From positions 151,748-215,747 of the forward strand of contig NZ_JOEM01000011.1 in the NCBI RefSeq assembly GCF_000718135.1: a stretch of DNA of 64,000 nucleotides, given 5' to 3'. Every line of letters begins with the position of its first letter. Position 1 is the stretch's first letter. The DNA comes from Streptomyces cyaneofuscatus. GTDB lineage: Bacteria > Actinomycetota > Actinomycetes > Streptomycetales > Streptomycetaceae. A program made the position numbers and the translations under genes. Under the pieces are notes generated by a model, which was not told where the DNA came from, ran no database searches, and saw only the letters and a program-made list of their open reading frames with translations. This document shows, in pieces, positions 1 to 7,976 of this stretch.

Positions 1-565
1 TCAGGATCATCACGTAGATCGCGACGACGTTCATGCCGTTCATCAGCTCGAAGAGGTTGTCCAGGATGGACCGCTGGTCCTGGACGGACTGCACCCCGTC
101 CCGCCCCGCGAAGGCCGTCGCGACGACCTTGTACTTCTGCGGGTCCTTCAGTTTGACGCGGAACGACTCCTGCATCTGGTCGGGCGTGATGTTGCCCGCC
201 ATCGGGGAGTCGCCGAACTGCTCCTGGTAGTGCTTGTACGCCTCGTCGACCGTCTCGAAGTGGACCGGCTTCTGCACGGCCTCCATCTTCTCGAGGTCGG
301 CCTTGATCTGGGCCTTCTGCTCCGCCGTGACCGCGCCCTTCGCACACTTGGGCATGTCCTTGGCGTCGTTCTTGTTGCAGAGGAAGATCGAGACGTTGAC
401 CTTGTCGTACCAGTAGTCCTTCATCGTGCTGACCTGTTCGCGCATCAGCAGCGCGCCCCCGAACAGGGCGAGCGAGAGGGCGACGGAGACCACGACGGCG
501 AAGGTCATCGTGAGGTTGCGACGGAGACCGACGCCGATCTCCGACAGGACGAACTGGGCGCGCAT
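1..565 (-). CDS. ftsX: FtsX cell-division ABC transporter permease (3' end outside window)
   Basis: This is the N-terminal 188 residues of FtsX, the membrane partner of FtsE; the stop lies beyond the window edge. FtsEX couples ATP hydrolysis to activation of cell-wall hydrolases at the division site. The protein starts MRAQFVLSEIGVGLRR, followed by one transmembrane helix (about residues 20-42, TMTFAVVVSVALSLALFGG), then the extracytoplasmic loop with two cysteines (about residues 62 and 73), and ends entering the next helix (NVVAIYVMIL). The ATG at 563-565 is preceded by an AAAGGA-like ribosome site. It lies 57 bp downstream of ftsE on the same strand, the normal ftsEX order. Identification is secure; only the C-terminal part is missing. 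Confidence 0.95.
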   Translation of the reverse strand, partial: MRAQFVLSEIGVGLRRNLTMTFAVVVSVALSLALFGGALLMREQVSTMKDYWYDKVNVSIFLCNKNDAKDMPKCAKGAVTAEQKAQIKADLEKMEAVQKPVHFETVDEAYKHYQEQFGDSPMAGNITPDQMQESFRVKLKDPQKYKVVATAFAGRDGVQSVQDQRSILDNLFELMNGMNVVAIYVMIL

Positions 566-622
566 GGCGTCCTTTCAGTACTCGATGCTCGACATGAACG
601 AGGGGCCCGGGGGCGCCCTCGG

Positions 623-1312
623 TCAGTGCTGGTAGCCGTAGACGCCGCGTGCCTGGTCGCGTACGAGACGGCCCTGTTCGAGCTCGATGACGCGCTTGCG
701 CATCTGGTCGACGATGTTCTGGTCGTGGGTCGCCATGATCACGGTGGTGCCGGTCCGGTTGATCCGGTCCAGCAGCTTCATGATGCCGACGGAGGTCTGC
801 GGGTCGAGGTTGCCGGTCGGCTCGTCCGCGATCAGCAGCATCGGGCGGTTGACGAAGGCACGGGCGATCGCCACACGCTGCTGCTCACCACCGGAGAGCT
901 CACCGGGCATCCGCTCCTCCTTGCCGCCGAGGCCGACGAGGTCGAGCACCTGGGGCACGGCCTTGCGGATCTCACCGCGCGGCTTGCCGATGACCTCCTG
1001 GGCGAAGGCCACGTTCTGCGCGACGGTCTTGTTGGGCAGCAGGCGGAAGTCCTGGAAGACCGTCCCCAGCTGGCGGCGCATCTGCGGCACCTTCCAGTTG
1101 GAGAGCCGCGCGAGGTCCTTGCCGAGCACATGGACCATGCCCGTGCTGGCGCGCTCCTCGCGCAGGATCAGCCGCATGAAGGTCGACTTGCCGGAGCCGG
1201 AGGAGCCCACCAGGAAGACGAACTCACCCTTCTCGATGTCCAGCGAGACATCGCGCAGAGCCGGTCGGGTCTGCTTCGGGTAGGTCTTGGAGACGTTGTC
1301 GAATCGGATCAC
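623..1312 (-). CDS. ftsE: FtsE cell-division ATP-binding protein
   Basis: FtsE is the cytoplasmic ATPase of the FtsEX complex. The 229-residue length is typical. Visible motifs are Walker [10 protein letters not shown] (about residues 36-44), the ABC signature [14 protein letters not shown] (about 139-152) and Walker [13 protein letters not shown] (about 159-170), with the D-loop and switch histidine (MATHD) following. The ATG at 1310-1312 begins [12 protein letters not shown], the usual FtsE start. It is first in the ftsE-ftsX pair, with ftsX 57 bp downstream. The upstream neighbour is divergent, so the promoter must lie between 1313 and 1572, where I see no convincing -10/-35 pair. Confidence 0.97.
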   Translation of the reverse strand: MIRFDNVSKTYPKQTRPALRDVSLDIEKGEFVFLVGSSGSGKSTFMRLILREERASTGMVHVLGKDLARLSNWKVPQMRRQLGTVFQDFRLLPNKTVAQNVAFAQEVIGKPRGEIRKAVPQVLDLVGLGGKEERMPGELSGGEQQRVAIARAFVNRPMLLIADEPTGNLDPQTSVGIMKLLDRINRTGTTVIMATHDQNIVDQMRKRVIELEQGRLVRDQARGVYGYQH

Positions 1313-1572
1313 GGATGCACCACGGTCGGCCGGGAGTAGGTGAGCGTGACCATACGCGAACCGGGCTCACGCGTGCAGGCGGCGTCCGGCAATGGGCGAT
1401 TTATGGTGGATCGCCGCCGGGTACGTATCGGGTCGGGCCCTCCCTTGTCCGGCGGGCCGCGCCGAAAACGGCGGGAGCTGGCACAGTGGTGGGGGGAACG
1501 GTTGCGTTTCCCGGAGCGTTGTGCGGAGAGAGAAGCAGTCAGCGGCTCCGCCGCGCGGGAGGAGGAATGCGC

Positions 1573-1773
1573 ATGACCTACGACCGACTGGTGTGCGCGA
1601 ACTGCGCGTCCCCCGTGAGCGAGGGGCGCTGCCGCGTCTGCCGTGCCGTCCGGCAGCAGATGCTGGAGGAGCAGGGTCAGGGCCCGCTGGCGGGGATGAA
1701 TCCGGCCATGCTGATCGCGCTGATGGTCGTGCTGCTCGCGGCGCTGGCGCTGGTGGCCCACCAGACCGCCTGA
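1573..1773 (+). CDS. Small zinc-ribbon, tail-anchored membrane protein
   Basis: A 66-residue protein of unknown function. Its N-terminus carries two Cys pairs (CANC at about 8-11 and CRVC at about 20-23), forming a compact zinc-ribbon-like knuckle. A charged helix follows, then one hydrophobic segment (MLIALMVVLLAALALVA) ending four residues from the C-terminus. I place the start at the ATG of MTYDRLV because GGAGG at 1561-1565 is 7 nt upstream; the in-frame ATG at 1567 is too close to that site. The arrangement suggests a zinc-binding domain held on the inner face of the membrane. The gene is divergent from ftsE and ends at the hairpin at 1821-1862. Function is not recognised. Confidence 0.72.
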   Translation: MTYDRLVCANCASPVSEGRCRVCRAVRQQMLEEQGQGPLAGMNPAMLIALMVVLLAALALVAHQTA

Positions 1774-1820
1774 CCCCTCCTGTACGGCCGTGACGGCCGC
1801 TGGAGCGGCTTCATGCACGC

Positions 1821-1862
1821 AGAAGGGCCCGGGAGGCGTTGTACAGCCTCCCGGGCCCTTCT
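1821..1862. terminator. Bidirectional terminator hairpin
   Basis: A perfect 17-bp stem (1821-1837 with 1846-1862) closes an 8-nt loop. It lies between the convergent zinc-ribbon gene (ends 1773) and the LAETG protein gene (ends 1924), so it can stop transcription from both sides. No U-tract is needed for this type in Streptomyces. Confidence 0.85.
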
Positions 1863-1923
1863 CTGCGCTGTACCGACCCGTGTACGGGGCTCAGGTGCAC
1901 CCGTACGCGGTCTTCAGCGGGTC

Positions 1924-2817
1924 CTAGGCGACCGTACGGCCGCCGCCGACCAGACGCGGCAGGATGCGGAAGCCGATGCCGCCGGCGATCATCGTCGCGG
2001 CACCGATGACCAGGAAGGTGGTCTCGGCCGCACCGGTCTCGGCGAGCTCTTCCTTGCCCTTGCTCTGCTCGACCGGCTGGTTGCCGACGCTGTCGGTGTC
2101 CGTGTTGTCGGCGCACTCGACGACACCGGACTCGACGGTGCAGGCGTCGTCGCCACCGGTCGCGGAGCCGGTGGTGCCGGCGCCGTCGGTGGTGGAACCG
2201 GTGGTGCCGGTGCCGCCGTCGTCGCCGCCGGTGGAGCCCGACGTGCCGGTGGAGCCGGTCGAACCGGTGGAGCCCGTGGAACCGGTGGAGCCCGTGGAAC
2301 CGGTCGAGCCGGTGGTGCCGGACGTGCCCGTGGTGCCCGTCGAGCCGGACGTGGTCTCACCGGTCGTGGACGTCTCGCCCGTGGTCTCACCCGTGGTGGT
2401 CTCACCGGTCGTGGACGTCTCGCCCGTGGTCTCACCCGTGGTGGTCTCACCGGTCGTCGACGTCTCGCCCGTGGTCTCACCCGTGGTGGTCTCACCGGTC
2501 GTCGACGTCTCACCGGTGGTCTCACCGGTCGTGGTCTCACCGGTCGTGGACGTCTCGCCCGTGGTGGTCTCACCCGTGGTGGTTTCACCCGTCGTGGTCT
2601 CACCGGTCGTCGTCTCGCCGGACGCGCCACCCTGGTCGGCGCCGCCGATCGGGTTGTCCCCGGTCTGGACCGACACGTCGGCGCTGAGGCCGCCGCCGTC
2701 CACACCGATACCGATGCCGACCGCCTGCGCCGCACCCGCGGCGGTCAGCGAGGCACCCGCGGCAATAACCGCACCAGCGGCTATCCGCGCGACGCGAACG
2801 CGCGTCTTCTTCGTCAT
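1924..2817 (-). CDS. LAETG-anchored, Thr/Gly-repeat cell-wall surface protein
   Basis: A 297-residue sortase substrate. A Lys/Arg-rich signal peptide ends near AQA (about residues 1-32). A short acidic/glycine segment follows, then a long low-complexity stalk: TTGET repeats, 15-residue units rich in STTGETTTGE (about 66-155), then a GTSGTTGSTGS tract (about 160-200). A small segment with two cysteines (DDACTVESGVVECADN) precedes the sorting signal LAETG, a hydrophobic helix and a basic tail (ending GGGRTVA). LAxTG is the motif used by streptomycete class E sortases. The ATG is preceded by a GGGGG-type ribosome site. I see no catalytic domain, so it is probably a flexible wall-linked stalk; no sortase gene lies in the window. 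Confidence 0.88.
   Translation of the reverse strand: MTKKTRVRVARIAAGAVIAAGASLTAAGAAQAVGIGIGVDGGGLSADVSVQTGDNPIGGADQGGASGETTTGETTTGETTTGETTTGETSTTGETTTGETTGETSTTGETTTGETTGETSTTGETTTGETTGETSTTGETTTGETTGETSTTGETTSGSTGTTGTSGTTGSTGSTGSTGSTGSTGSTGSTGTSGSTGGDDGGTGTTGSTTDGAGTTGSATGGDDACTVESGVVECADNTDTDSVGNQPVEQSKGKEELAETGAAETTFLVIGAATMIAGGIGFRILPRLVGGGRTVA
2356..2535 (-). repeat. 45-bp tandem repeat array inside the LAETG protein gene
   Basis: Four near-identical 45-bp units run back to back (2356-2400, 2401-2445, 2446-2490, 2491-2535), with shorter 15- to 30-bp derivatives on to about 2620. Each unit encodes a 15-residue Thr/Gly/Glu block, so copy-number change keeps the reading frame. Differences between copies are mostly third-position swaps (gtg/gtc). 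Confidence 0.85.
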
Positions 2818-2974
2818 CTGTTGCTACCCCCAGTAGCTGATCTCGTCATTGGAGCAGCCATATGCGGGGCCACGGCCCTGCGGGGAATCGTCTCGGCGAG
2901 GCCACGTCGTGTCGTGGTCACCCCGCCAGTCCCCCGGTTCACACCTGTCCCAGACATACGCATGCTGCTCTAGC

Positions 2975-3003
2975 ACCCTGGCCAGAGTTAAGGATTCCGT
3001 CAA
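2975..3003 (-). promoter_or_regulatory. Candidate housekeeping promoter for the LAETG gene
   Basis: Read on the minus strand, TTGACG (2998-3003) and CAGGGT (2975-2980) are separated by 17 bp, close to the streptomycete TTGACN-N17-TAGGNT pattern. Transcription from here would give a leader of about 150 nt before the ATG at 2817. This is a pattern match only. Confidence 0.35.
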
Positions 3004-3121
3004 GGCCGTTGTGTGCAGTAGGCACCCTTATAGGGGTTCTTGACGGGTATTCGGCAGCACGACTGTGACGCATCGGGCACAGCTTCCCCCCAACTCGCGC
3101 CGGCCGCGCCCCAACGCAGGC

Positions 3122-3149
3122 GGGCCCGGACAGTTCCCTGTCCGGGCCC
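3122..3149 (-). terminator. prfB terminator hairpin
   Basis: A perfect 12-bp GC-rich stem (3122-3133 with 3138-3149) with a TTCC loop sits 20 bp beyond the prfB stop codon. Confidence 0.8.
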
Positions 3150-3168
3150 AACCTTCGTACGGCGGAGG

Positions 3169-4275
3169 TTACTTCTCGCGCTGCTTGCGCCAGCGGATGC
3201 CCGCCTCGACGAAGCCGTCGATCTCGCCGTTGAAGACCGCTTCGGGGTTGCCCATCTCGAACTCCGTACGCAGGTCCTTGACCATCTGGTACGGGTGGAG
3301 GACGTACGAACGCATCTGGTTGCCCCAGGAGTTGCCGCCGTCGCCCTTGAGCGCGTTCATCTTGGCCTGCTCCTCCTGGCGGCGGCGCTCAAGGAGCTTG
3401 GCCTGGAGGACGTTCATCGCGGACGCCTTGTTCTGGATCTGCGAGCGCTCGTTCTGGCAGGAGACGACGATGCCGGTCGGCAGGTGGGTCAGACGGACCG
3501 CGGAGTCCGTGGTGTTGACGCCCTGTCCGCCGGGGCCCGAGGAGCGGTACACGTCGATGCGCAGCTCGGACTCGTCGATCTCGATGTGGTCGGTCTGCTC
3601 GACGACCGGGAGCACCTCGACGCCCGCGAAGGACGTCTGGCGGCGGCCCTGGTTGTCGAAGGGCGAGATCCGGACCAGGCGGTGGGTGCCCTGCTCGACG
3701 GAGAGCGTGCCGTAGGCGTACGGGACCTGGACGGAGAAGGTGGTCGACTTGATGCCGGCCTCTTCGGCGTACGCCGTCTCGTAGACCTCGGTCTTGTAGT
3801 TGTGCCGCTCCGCCCAGCGGAGGTACATGCGCTGGAGCTTCTCCGCGAAGTCGGCGGCGTCCACGCCACCGGCCTCGGCGCGGACGGTCACCAGCGCCTC
3901 GCGGGCGTCGTACTCGCCGGACAGGAGGGTGCGGACCTCCATCTCGTCCAGCGCCTTGCGCACCGACTCCAGCTCGGTCTCTGCCTCGGCGAGCGCCTCG
4001 GCGTCGCCCTCGTCCTCGGCGAGCTCGAAGAGGACCGCGAGGTCGTCGATGCGACCGCGCAGGGTCTCGGTCTTGCGGACCTCGGCCTGGAGGTGCGAAA
4101 GCTTGCTGGTGATCTTCTGGGCCGCGTCCGGGTCGTCCCAGAGGGACGGTGCCGCTGCCTGCTCCTCGAGCGCGGCGATGTCCGCCCTCAGCGCATCCAG
4201 GTCCAGGACGGCCTCGATCGACCCCATGGTCGAGGAGAGGGACTTCAGCTCTTCGGAAATATCGACGACTGCCAC
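3169..4275 (-). CDS. prfB: Peptide chain release factor 2
   Basis: RF2 releases finished peptides at UGA and UAA codons. The 368-residue protein has the catalytic GGQ loop ([10 protein letters not shown], about residues 243-252) and the anticodon-like tripeptide SPF (RISPFDNQG, about 203-211) that specifies UGA/UAA reading; the start is [13 protein letters not shown]. The coding sequence is continuous: the UGA-containing programmed frameshift found in many bacterial prfB genes is absent. The stop is TAA and a terminator hairpin follows. The next upstream gene on the strand, pkaB, ends 70 bp away, so the two may be partly co-transcribed. Identification is secure. Confidence 0.97.
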   Translation of the reverse strand: MAVVDISEELKSLSSTMGSIEAVLDLDALRADIAALEEQAAAPSLWDDPDAAQKITSKLSHLQAEVRKTETLRGRIDDLAVLFELAEDEGDAEALAEAETELESVRKALDEMEVRTLLSGEYDAREALVTVRAEAGGVDAADFAEKLQRMYLRWAERHNYKTEVYETAYAEEAGIKSTTFSVQVPYAYGTLSVEQGTHRLVRISPFDNQGRRQTSFAGVEVLPVVEQTDHIEIDESELRIDVYRSSGPGGQGVNTTDSAVRLTHLPTGIVVSCQNERSQIQNKASAMNVLQAKLLERRRQEEQAKMNALKGDGGNSWGNQMRSYVLHPYQMVKDLRTEFEMGNPEAVFNGEIDGFVEAGIRWRKQREK

Positions 4276-4345
4276 GGGTCCAGCGTAACGGCATGGACGG
4301 TGAAGCTTGCCCTCCCCCGGGAACCCGGCCGGTACCCGCCAGGTC

Positions 4346-5596
4346 CTACGGGGTCGCCGGGGCCGAGTTCTCGCTGTCCTGCGGGCCCGCCGGGTCGCCG
4401 TCGCCGCCCCCCGTGGCCAGCCAGCCGCCGACCGCGACGGCCCCGCAGAGCAGGAGGGCCGCGGCGCCCAGGGTGATGCGGCGCTTGCGGACGGCCGCCG
4501 CCTTGTTACGGGCGGAGCCGGGGCGCGGCTTTCCCGGGGAGCGCGGGGCGCGGGCGGTGCCCAGGGGGCCGCCGGCCAGCTCGTCGGGGGCGGGGACGCG
4601 CATGCTCGTGTGGGTGTCCCGGTTGGAGTCCGGGGACGAGCCGGGCACCAGCGGGACCGCCCCGCGGCGGCGCGGCTCCTCGGCGGAGGGGGTGTACTGC
4701 TGCTCGTCGTACGCGGCCGGCTGCTGCTCCGCCTCCTCGGCGCCGGGCTCGTCCACGTCCAGGGGCGGGATGCCGGCGAGGAGCGGGAGCAGGTCCCTCA
4801 GGCGTACGGCCAGCTCGGAGGCGCGCAGCCGGGAGGCCGGGGCCTTGGCCAGGCACTGCACCAGGAGCTGCCAGAGCTCCTCGGGGATGCCGGGGAGCGG
4901 GACGACGGTCTCGGTGACATGGCGGCGCAGGACGGCGCCGGGGTGGCCGCCGCCGAAGGGGGTGAACCCGGCGAGGAGCTCGTACAGCACGGTCGCGAGC
5001 GCGTAGATGTCGACGGCGGCGCGCGGCGGGAGGCCCTCGACGATCTCGGGGGCCAGGTAGTCCGGCGTACCGATGATCTTGGTGGCCTTGGTGCGGCGCG
5101 GGGTGTCGATGAGCTTGGCGACGCCGAAGTCGGTGAGCAGGGCCGGGTGGGAGCCGCCGGGGCCGAGCGGGCCCTCCATGTCGAGCAGGATGTTCTCGGG
5201 CTTGACGTCCCGGTGGACGATCTGGGCCTTGTGGGCGGCGGCCAGGCCGTCGGCGACGTCCGCGATGATCGCGACGGCCGCTTCGGGGGCGAGGCGGCGT
5301 TCGCGGTCCAGACGGGTGCGCAGGTCGGTGCCGCGTACGAGGGTCATGACCAGGGCGAGGTCGTTGCCGTCCACCACGAGGTCCCGGACGGCGACCACGT
5401 TGGGGTGGTCGAGCCCGAGCAGGGCGGTGCGCTCCTGTACGAAGCGGCCCACGAGCTCCTGGTCGGACGCGAGGTCCTCACGGAGCAGCTTGATGGCGAC
5501 CGGGCCCTCGGGCCCTTCGCCGAGCCACACCGTGCCGGCGCTGCCGCGCCCCAGGATCTGGTGGGCCGTGTACCGGCTGCCGATATTCCGTGCCAA
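4346..5596 (-). CDS. pkaB: Membrane Ser/Thr protein kinase PkaB
   Basis: A 416-residue Hanks-type kinase. The catalytic domain (about residues 9-275) shows the glycine loop GRGSAGTV (16-23), ATP lysine in VAIK (about 36), catalytic HRDVKPEN, metal-binding TDFGVAK, and the APE motif in [10 protein letters not shown] Pro/Glu-rich linker, a basic stretch (KAAAVRKRR) and one transmembrane helix (about 370-390) lead to a short outer tail with no PASTA domain. I start at the TTG at 5594-5596 because GAGGGAG lies 5 nt upstream and the next residues (ARNIGSRY) lead straight into the kinase fold; the frame stays open to 5689. Size and the tandem position next to a second kinase match the pkaB/pkaA pair described in S. 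coelicolor. A hairpin at 5688-5718 separates it from pkaA. Confidence 0.88.
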   Translation of the reverse strand: MARNIGSRYTAHQILGRGSAGTVWLGEGPEGPVAIKLLREDLASDQELVGRFVQERTALLGLDHPNVVAVRDLVVDGNDLALVMTLVRGTDLRTRLDRERRLAPEAAVAIIADVADGLAAAHKAQIVHRDVKPENILLDMEGPLGPGGSHPALLTDFGVAKLIDTPRRTKATKIIGTPDYLAPEIVEGLPPRAAVDIYALATVLYELLAGFTPFGGGHPGAVLRRHVTETVVPLPGIPEELWQLLVQCLAKAPASRLRASELAVRLRDLLPLLAGIPPLDVDEPGAEEAEQQPAAYDEQQYTPSAEEPRRRGAVPLVPGSSPDSNRDTHTSMRVPAPDELAGGPLGTARAPRSPGKPRPGSARNKAAAVRKRRITLGAAALLLCGAVAVGGWLATGGGDGDPAGPQDSENSAPATP

Positions 5597-5687
5597 GACT
5601 GCTCCCTCAGCGGCTGGCGGTGGACCCCCGGTCGACAAAGTTACGCGGCGTTCGGGGTGGTGCGTGCCCGGGATGGCGCCAACCTGC

Positions 5688-5718
5688 ACTTCTCCGGACC
5701 GAATCGGTCCGGAGAAGT
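5688..5718 (-). terminator. Terminator hairpin after pkaA
   Basis: A perfect 14-bp stem (5688-5701 with 5705-5718) with a 3-nt loop lies between the pkaA stop (5766) and the pkaB start (5596). It suggests that pkaB has its own promoter or depends on readthrough. Confidence 0.8.
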
Positions 5719-5765
5719 CGACAAAGGGACAGGGTCGGGAGCCGTCAGGCCTCCGTCTGCGGCCG

Positions 5766-7475
5766 TCAGGCCCCGCCCGTGCCCCCGGATTCGCCGGTGG
5801 CCTCGCCGATCTTGGAGACCCAGTCGGTGACCTTGCCGATCGCGTCGCCGATCGCTTCCCAGTAGCCCTTGCCCTGGGCGACCCAGTCCTGGAGCGGGGT
5901 CAGCTCCCAGATCAGCCAGCCGGCGACGACCAGCAGCACGATCGTGAACAGGCAGCCCTTGAGGCAGCCGAGACCGGGGATGCGCATCGGGCTGGAGCTG
6001 CGCTGCCTCGGCGGACGCGGCTCACGCGGCGGGCGCTGGGCCGGCTGCTGGGGCTGCTGCGGCTGCGGGGGCGCGTACTGCTGGCGCTGGGGCTGCTGCG
6101 GGGCCTGGTAGCGCTGCGGCTGATGCTGTTGCTGGTGTTGAGGCTGGTGCTGCTGCTGGTGCTGCGGGTACTGCTGCTGGAGCGGCTGCTGCCGGTGCTG
6201 CGGAGGCTGCTGCTGCCGCTGCGGGGGCTGCTGCTGGCGCTGGGGGCGGCGGCGCAGGGGGTCCTGGCTCGGGTCCAGGTACTGCACCTGCGTCTGCTCG
6301 TTGCGGTCGCGGGCCGCCTGGAGCTGCGACTGCCAGGGGTGCGGGCCGTCCGGCTGCGGCGACCCGTCGGGGTGCTGCGGCGGTACGGGCGGCATGACGG
6401 CGGTCGGGTCGGCGTGGCCCTGGTTGCCGTGACCCTGGTTGCCGCCGGGGCCACCGGTCTGCGGGAGCACGCTGGTGGCCGCGCCGGGGTCGTACGAGCC
6501 CGCGTTGCTCGGCAGCACCTGCGTGGGGTCGGCCGCGCCGGGGGTGTCCGGGACGGCCGTGGGCGCCGGGTCGGGGGCGAGCAGGGCGCCCACCCCGTCG
6601 GCGGCGGCGATCTGGGCCGAGTTCGCGTGGACGCCGATGCCGGCGGCGACCGTACGCAGGCCACGGGCCAGGTTCTCGGCGCTGGGCCGCTGGTCCGGGT
6701 CCTTGCGCAGGCAGCGCTCTATGACCGTCCAGAGGGGCTCGGGGACGGTGGAGGGGCGGCGGGGCTCCTCGCTGAGGTGCCGGTGCAGGACTTCGAGGGC
6801 GGTGCCCCCGGCGAACGGCGGGCGGCCGGTGACCAGCTCGTACAGCAGGATGCCCGCGCCGTAGATGTCCACGGCGGAGGTCTGCGGGCGGCCCTCGGCG
6901 GACTCCGGCGCCACATAGGCGGGGGTGCCGACGAACTCGTGCGTCCGGGTCAGCCCCGGGGAGTCGGCGAGCCGCGCGATGCCGAAGTCGGTGAGCATCG
7001 GGGTCATGCCGCCGCCCCGCTCGTCGAGCAGCACGTTGGCCGGCTTGAGGTCGCGGTGGACGACGCCGTCGGCGTGGCTGGCGGCGAGCGCGTCGGCGAT
7101 CTGCGCGGTGAGCAGGGCGGCCGCGACCGGGGTGAGCGGGCCGTTCGCGCGCAGATAGCGGTGCAGGTCGGGACCGTCGATCAGGTCCATCACCAGGGCG
7201 AGGAGATCGCCCTCGACGACCAGGTCGCGGGTGCGCACGATGTTCGGGTGCGTGAGCCGGAGCAGCACGGAGCGCTCCCGCAGGAAGCGCATCACCACAT
7301 CGGCGTCGTTGGCGAGCTCCTCCTTGAGGACCTTGATCGCCACGGTCTCGCCGGGCTGACCGGCGACGGCCGCCTCGGCGCCCGCGGTCTCCCGCTGGCG
7401 GGCTCGCCAGACGGTGCCCGTGGCGCCGCGTCCGAGCGGTTCCTCCAGGAGGTACTTGCTGCCTACAGGCCGCAC
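5766..7475 (-). CDS. pkaA: Membrane Ser/Thr protein kinase PkaA
   Basis: A 569-residue Hanks-type kinase. The kinase domain (about residues 8-270) has glycine loop GRGATGTV (15-22), ATP lysine in VAIK (about 48), HRDLKPAN, TDFGIARL and the APE motif in YVAPESAEG. After it comes a long Gln/Pro-rich linker (about 330-490, runs of QQQPPQ), then a transmembrane helix (CLFTIVLLVVAGWLIW) and a roughly 50-residue outer tail rich in Gly/Thr. I choose the GTG at 7473-7475 (VRPVGSKYLL) since GGGAG is 8 nt upstream; a GTG three codons earlier is also possible, and the frame is open far upstream without coding character. It is divergent from the FHA-FtsK gene, whose FHA domain could read phosphothreonine made by this kinase (inference). 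Confidence 0.88.
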   Translation of the reverse strand: MRPVGSKYLLEEPLGRGATGTVWRARQRETAGAEAAVAGQPGETVAIKVLKEELANDADVVMRFLRERSVLLRLTHPNIVRTRDLVVEGDLLALVMDLIDGPDLHRYLRANGPLTPVAAALLTAQIADALAASHADGVVHRDLKPANVLLDERGGGMTPMLTDFGIARLADSPGLTRTHEFVGTPAYVAPESAEGRPQTSAVDIYGAGILLYELVTGRPPFAGGTALEVLHRHLSEEPRRPSTVPEPLWTVIERCLRKDPDQRPSAENLARGLRTVAAGIGVHANSAQIAAADGVGALLAPDPAPTAVPDTPGAADPTQVLPSNAGSYDPGAATSVLPQTGGPGGNQGHGNQGHADPTAVMPPVPPQHPDGSPQPDGPHPWQSQLQAARDRNEQTQVQYLDPSQDPLRRRPQRQQQPPQRQQQPPQHRQQPLQQQYPQHQQQHQPQHQQQHQPQRYQAPQQPQRQQYAPPQPQQPQQPAQRPPREPRPPRQRSSSPMRIPGLGCLKGCLFTIVLLVVAGWLIWELTPLQDWVAQGKGYWEAIGDAIGKVTDWVSKIGEATGESGGTGGA

Positions 7476-7976
7476 GTCTTGCACTCCCTGCTGATCGTGG
7501 TGCTTGCGGTCCCCCGGGCCCACCCGGATGTTCCGGGCCGACGCTCCGGCCCATGTTCCGGCCCACTCTAATGCCGCTGGACAAGGGGTCGGGGGGTCGC
7601 GTTTCGGGGGAAGACGCGCACACCGGACAGATGGTTGCCGCACACGGTTGACGCTCGGGAATCCGAGACTCGAACTGCAGTGCCGCACCCGTGCCCGGGA
7701 GGCGGCAGGTATCGCCTGTGACGGCGGCCCGACCGGCGGGAACAGGACGCAAGCAGGCACTTTTGCGCCCACAGCCGACCATTCAAGATCATTTAAAGGT
7801 GACCGCCGGGCGTGTTGTCAGTGGCAGGTGCGAGGATGCCTCCAAGGACGGATCTGACGGGTCGGGAGCCCGGGGTCCGTGACGACCTGTACGGACGACC
7901 TGTCCGTGCCGGGTGGGGGGAATCACAGGGCGTTTCCCCTGCCGGGCACCCCGCGCAGAAGGGACCGCCGACGGCG
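7476..7976. other. Divergent intergenic region pkaA / FHA-FtsK gene
   Basis: About 500 bp separate the two start codons. The FHA-FtsK frame is open from 7812 but lacks ribosome sites there. A 10-bp direct repeat (GACGACCTGT at 7881-7890 and 7894-7903) and an AT-rich patch near 7785-7800 are the only structured elements I see. No small gene is supported. Confidence 0.45.

Larger units (their letters stand above)
2818..3168. other. Intergenic region between LAETG gene and prfB
   Basis: This 351-bp gap holds the prfB terminator at 3122-3149 and a candidate promoter for the LAETG gene at 2975-3003. The stretch around 3030-3060 is unusually AT-rich for this genome (ACCCTTATAGGGGTT followed by TTGACGGG). 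I see no convincing small gene in it. Confidence 0.5.

Noticed and set aside
230..1339. Long open frame opposite ftsE/ftsX
   Set aside because: It is an antisense shadow of ftsE, with codon use driven by the third-position GC of the real gene; no family features.
2356..2620. CRISPR-like array
   Set aside because: Repeats are contiguous without unique spacers and encode protein in frame.
1964..2836. Val/Pro-repeat open frame opposite the LAETG gene
   Set aside because: It mirrors the TTGET repeat codons; it has no signal peptide or ribosome site, whereas the minus strand has a complete sortase-substrate layout.
3169..4275. Programmed frameshift in prfB
   Set aside because: The reading frame is continuous through the usual frameshift position.
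5597..5689. N-terminal extension of PkaB from a start at 5689
   Set aside because: It overlaps the pkaA terminator and lacks a ribosome site; the TTG at 5596 has one.
7476..7782. N-terminal extension of PkaA
   Set aside because: Open frame only; no coding-like features and a good ribosome site exists for GTG 7475.
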